A stretch of 64,000 nt of DNA, from assembly GCF_002943105.1 (NCBI RefSeq), contig NZ_PTPZ01000003.1, forward strand, positions 62,001 to 126,000, given 5' to 3'. A program made the position numbers and the translations under genes. Shown here one piece after another: positions 61,525 to 64,000 of the stretch. Numbering within the stretch: the stretch's first letter is position 1; each line of letters begins with the position of its first letter. The stretch is from Cloacibacterium normanense (GTDB lineage: Bacteria > Bacteroidota > Bacteroidia > Flavobacteriales > Weeksellaceae). The notes under the pieces were generated by a model. That model saw nothing but the letters and a program-made list of their open reading frames with translations, searched no databases and was not told the origin of the DNA.

Positions 61525-63183
61525 ATGGATTTTAGAAATTATCAGATGCCTTATAGCATCAACCCGAATTACAGCAAGAAAGTTGCGTATTTTTCGATGG
61601 AATTTGCCATTGATCAAGCATTGAAAATATACAGTGGAGGTTTAGGATTTTTGGCAGGTTCTCACATGAGAAGTGTTTATAATCTGAAGCAAGACACCAT
61701 CGGAATTGGTATTTTGTGGAAATTTGGTTATTATGACCAAGCTAGAAACCACGATCAAACACTTAATCCAGTTTGGACTAAGAAAATGTACAGCTTCTTG
61801 GAAGATACAGGAATTAAATTCCAAATTGACATTCACGATGCGCCAGTTTGGGTAAAAGTAATGTACCTGAACCCAGAAACGTTTAAAACTGCACCTATCT
61901 TTTTACTTTCTACAGATGTGCCAGAAAATGACCACGTTTCAAAAACCATCTGCCACAGATTATATGATGCGAATGAATCTACAAAATTGGCACAATACAT
62001 CCTTCTAGGAAAAGGTGGAGCTAAACTTTTAGACGAGTTAAACCTAGAAAGAGAAGTTTATCACTTAAACGAAGCGCACGGTTTACCAGCAGCATTCTAT
62101 TTGTTGAAAAAATTCGGTGGAGATTTAGAAAAAGTAAAAGAAAGATTGGTTTTCACTACGCACACTCCAGAAGAAGCAGGAAACGAGAAGCATAACGTAC
62201 ACCTTTGTCACCAAATGTCTTATTTCTCTGGCTTAAGCTTAGAAGAAGTGAAGAAATTAGAAGGACAAGATAACGACCAATTTAATCACTCATTGTGTGC
62301 TTTGAGAATGGCAAGAATTGCAAATGGAGTTTCTCAGTTGCATGGTGTAGTTTCTAACGAAATGTGGGGTAAATATCCGGGAATCTGCGAAATTAAAGCT
62401 ATTACCAATGCACAAGATTTCAAATATTGGGCAGATAAACCGCTTTATAACGCTAGAGAAGAAAGAGAAGACGAAGAATTCGATTTCAGAAAAAAATATC
62501 TTAAGAAGAGAACTTTCAGAATTGTAGCAGACCAATGTGGTAAATTGTTTGATTCTAAAGTATTTACCATGGTTTGGGCAAGAAGATTTGCTGGATATAA
62601 AAGAGCAGATCTATTGTTACAAGACAAAGAAAGATTCAGAAAATTATTGGAAAACAAAAAATATCCAGTGCAAATTATCTTTGCAGGAAAACCTTATCCA
62701 GTAGATTATGCAGCGATTTCTACTTTCAATAATTTGGTAGAAGAAAGTAAAAATCATAAAAACATGGCGGTTCTTACAGGTTATGAATTGTCATTAAGTA
62801 AATCTCTAAAACAAGGTTCTGATGTTTGGTTAAACAACCCAAGAGTTCCTAGAGAAGCTTCTGGTACTTCTGGTATGACGGCTTCTATGAATGCTTCAGT
62901 AAACCTTTCTACAGACGATGGTTGGATTCCAGAATTTGCGAAAAATGGTGTGAACTCTTTTGTAGTTCCACAAGCAGATTATGCAAATATGAGCGTTTTC
63001 GATGTAGACAATTATGATATGAACCAATTGTATGACATCTTAGAAAACCAAATCTTACCAATGTACTACGAAAGACCAGATGAATGGAGACAAGTAGTGA
63101 AAAATGCAATGGATGATGTAAAAGGTCAATTCAATTCTGATAGAATGGCTGATGAATATTACAAAATTATGTATAATAATTAA
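61525..63183 (+). CDS. Alpha-glucan phosphorylase family protein (GT35-like) without the usual PLP lysine
   Basis: The 552-residue protein has the short alpha-glucan phosphorylase layout: VAYFSMEFAIDQALKIYSGGLGFLAGSHMRS at the N-terminus (glucose site), HLNEAHGLPAAFYLL, TTHTPEEAGNEKH and the C-terminal GSDVWLNNPRVPREASGTSGMT. In GT35 enzymes the residue after SGM or GNM is the lysine that binds pyridoxal phosphate; here it is Thr452 (codon ACG at 62878). All other motifs of the family are intact, so either the enzyme works differently or it is an inactive or altered homologue. Glycogen or starch metabolism is inferred. Confidence 0.85.
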   Translation: MDFRNYQMPYSINPNYSKKVAYFSMEFAIDQALKIYSGGLGFLAGSHMRSVYNLKQDTIGIGILWKFGYYDQARNHDQTLNPVWTKKMYSFLEDTGIKFQIDIHDAPVWVKVMYLNPETFKTAPIFLLSTDVPENDHVSKTICHRLYDANESTKLAQYILLGKGGAKLLDELNLEREVYHLNEAHGLPAAFYLLKKFGGDLEKVKERLVFTTHTPEEAGNEKHNVHLCHQMSYFSGLSLEEVKKLEGQDNDQFNHSLCALRMARIANGVSQLHGVVSNEMWGKYPGICEIKAITNAQDFKYWADKPLYNAREEREDEEFDFRKKYLKKRTFRIVADQCGKLFDSKVFTMVWARRFAGYKRADLLLQDKERFRKLLENKKYPVQIIFAGKPYPVDYAAISTFNNLVEESKNHKNMAVLTGYELSLSKSLKQGSDVWLNNPRVPREASGTSGMTASMNASVNLSTDDGWIPEFAKNGVNSFVVPQADYANMSVFDVDNYDMNQLYDILENQILPMYYERPDEWRQVVKNAMDDVKGQFNSDRMADEYYKIMYNN

Positions 63184-63206
63184 TCCATATATTAATATTT
63201 TTTACG

Positions 63207-63237
63207 TCTGGGGCGCTTCCAAAGGAAGCGCCCCAGA
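63207..63237. terminator. Bidirectional terminator
   Basis: TCTGGGGCGCTTCC-AAA-GGAAGCGCCCCAGA, a 14-bp perfect stem with T-runs on both strands, between the convergent phosphorylase and hexosaminidase genes. Confidence 0.9.
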
Positions 63238-63240
63238 TTT

Positions 63241-64000
63241 TTATAGAATGGTGATTTCGTCTATGAAAATAAAGGCTTCTCCATCAAAAGGAAAACCTTG
63301 ATGCCAACTTGGTAATTTTCCGAAATTTCTGGCGATAATTTTTACATATTTAGCTTTGGTTTTGGCAAAATGTAAATCTAAATTTTTGGTCTGCACGTTG
63401 TAATCTTGCGCATCAATTGGATTCGCTACTTCTCCTAATTTTTTGAAATTTACATTATCCTCAGAAATATAAAATTCTACTTTAGTAGGCATCAGAATCC
63501 AAGCTCTGGTGTCTTGTAAAAAGTCAGCAGAAATGGTAGAAATTTCTCGCGATTCTTTTAAATCAATAATCGCTTCAAAATCTTGCGACTGATAACCATG
63601 CCAATCACCTTTTCGCCAATTGGCATCACCTGAAATTCCGTCGATTAAACCTTCGTTTCCACCTGCAAAATATTGTGGATTGGCTTTTGATTTAATTTCT
63701 ATAGAGTAGTTGTTGGGTTTTTTGTAGAATTTTGCGGTTACCATTCCGCTTTTTTCCCCTTTATTATTTTCTGCAAAAGTTGTAATAGTAGATGTTTCGG
63801 TAAGTGTTAATTCTTGTTTGTATTCTTCAAAATCACTTCCGTTGATAGAATAGTAGATTTTATTATTTTGATAAGATTCAATGCTGATATTTTGTTGCTT
63901 TTCAAAAAATCTTTTTTCTGAATGAATCACAGGAACGATAACAATTTCTTTCATTTTTCTAGGTTCAGGAACTATTGTTTCCGAAATCCAATTGATAATA
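63241..64000 (-). CDS. C-terminal part of probable GH20 beta-N-acetylhexosaminidase (5' end outside window)
   Basis: The frame is open through the right edge of the window (upstream of ATG 63954 it reads SETIVPEPRK without a stop), so this is the 3' end of a longer gene. The visible 253 residues contain a chitobiase C-terminal-like beta sandwich (IYYSINGSDFEEYKQELTLTETSTITTFAE) followed by an F5/8 type C domain (GLIDGISGDANWRKGDWHGYQSQDFEAIIDL and AKYVKIIARNFGKLPSWHQG). This pair of domains commonly follows the GH20 catalytic barrel in Bacteroidota hexosaminidases. The catalytic domain is not in the window, so the family is inferred. Confidence 0.75.
   Translation of the reverse strand, partial: IINWISETIVPEPRKMKEIVIVPVIHSEKRFFEKQQNISIESYQNNKIYYSINGSDFEEYKQELTLTETSTITTFAENNKGEKSGMVTAKFYKKPNNYSIEIKSKANPQYFAGGNEGLIDGISGDANWRKGDWHGYQSQDFEAIIDLKESREISTISADFLQDTRAWILMPTKVEFYISEDNVNFKKLGEVANPIDAQDYNVQTKNLDLHFAKTKAKYVKIIARNFGKLPSWHQGFPFDGEAFIFIDEITIL

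Overview
The window is AT-rich DNA (roughly one third G+C) from a member of the Bacteroidota, class Flavobacteriia, most likely the Chryseobacterium/Cloacibacterium group. The evidence is the gene content (gldD next to mutY, the HU gene beside mutY, the short tyrosine-catabolism cluster, a 29-residue COX24-type protein, DUF1684 and TIGR02117 proteins), promoters of the TAnnTTTG type, the lack of obvious Shine-Dalgarno sequences, and strong hairpin terminators. Most of the window is ordinary chromosome with short operons.

Layout. 1-6.7 kb: two tandem M13 zinc metallopeptidases, a membrane protein, two small hydrolase or lipoprotein genes, a flavin reductase and a GxxExxY protein. 6.7-7.05 kb: three 130-bp direct repeats. 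7.05-12.3 kb: tyrosine catabolism (fumarylacetoacetase, HPPD, a CoA-transferase, homogentisate dioxygenase). 12.4-16.3 kb: CBS protein, Mpl-type Mur ligase, acyltransferase, Nudix hydrolase. 16.3-19.1 kb: an accessory island with a 107-aa unknown, an orphan DndC-like ATP pyrophosphatase and a membrane protein, bordered by repeats. 19.1-30.9 kb: RNase G, COX24 mini-protein, HU, mutY, gldD, PfkB kinase, two parvulin-type chaperones, nitronate monooxygenase, rhodanese, queG, TIGR02117. 31.1-38.2 kb: two YceI proteins around an outer-membrane barrel, tRNA-Leu(CAA), an MBL hydrolase, a conserved 477-aa unknown, fRMsr, rpsO, GlsB. 38.4-40.7 kb: pnp.

40.8-45.3 kb is the most unusual segment. It holds an RtcB RNA ligase, then a 325-nt noncoding spacer with a tRNA-like RNA and four copies of an AGTTCCTA-centred module, then a 585-aa protein of unknown family with a TerD-like C-terminal half. 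A WYL regulator is divergent, with an inverted repeat between. The layout recalls the rsr-Y RNA-rtcB RNA-repair operons of Proteobacteria, but the parts differ.

45.7-64 kb: fhs, a 41-aa peptide, YceI, alpha/beta hydrolase, an mlaEFD-type lipid transporter, UbiB-family kinase, serine dehydratase, DUF1684, a lipoprotein serine hydrolase, an Abi_C-family defence gene, mtaB, a cysteine dioxygenase-like cupin, an alpha-glucan phosphorylase homologue and the 3' end of a probable GH20 hexosaminidase. The Abi_C gene and the DndC-like island are each preceded by copies of one 62-bp element and sit beside similar terminators of core genes, which suggests a shared way of insertion. Several other dispersed palindromic repeats are described individually.
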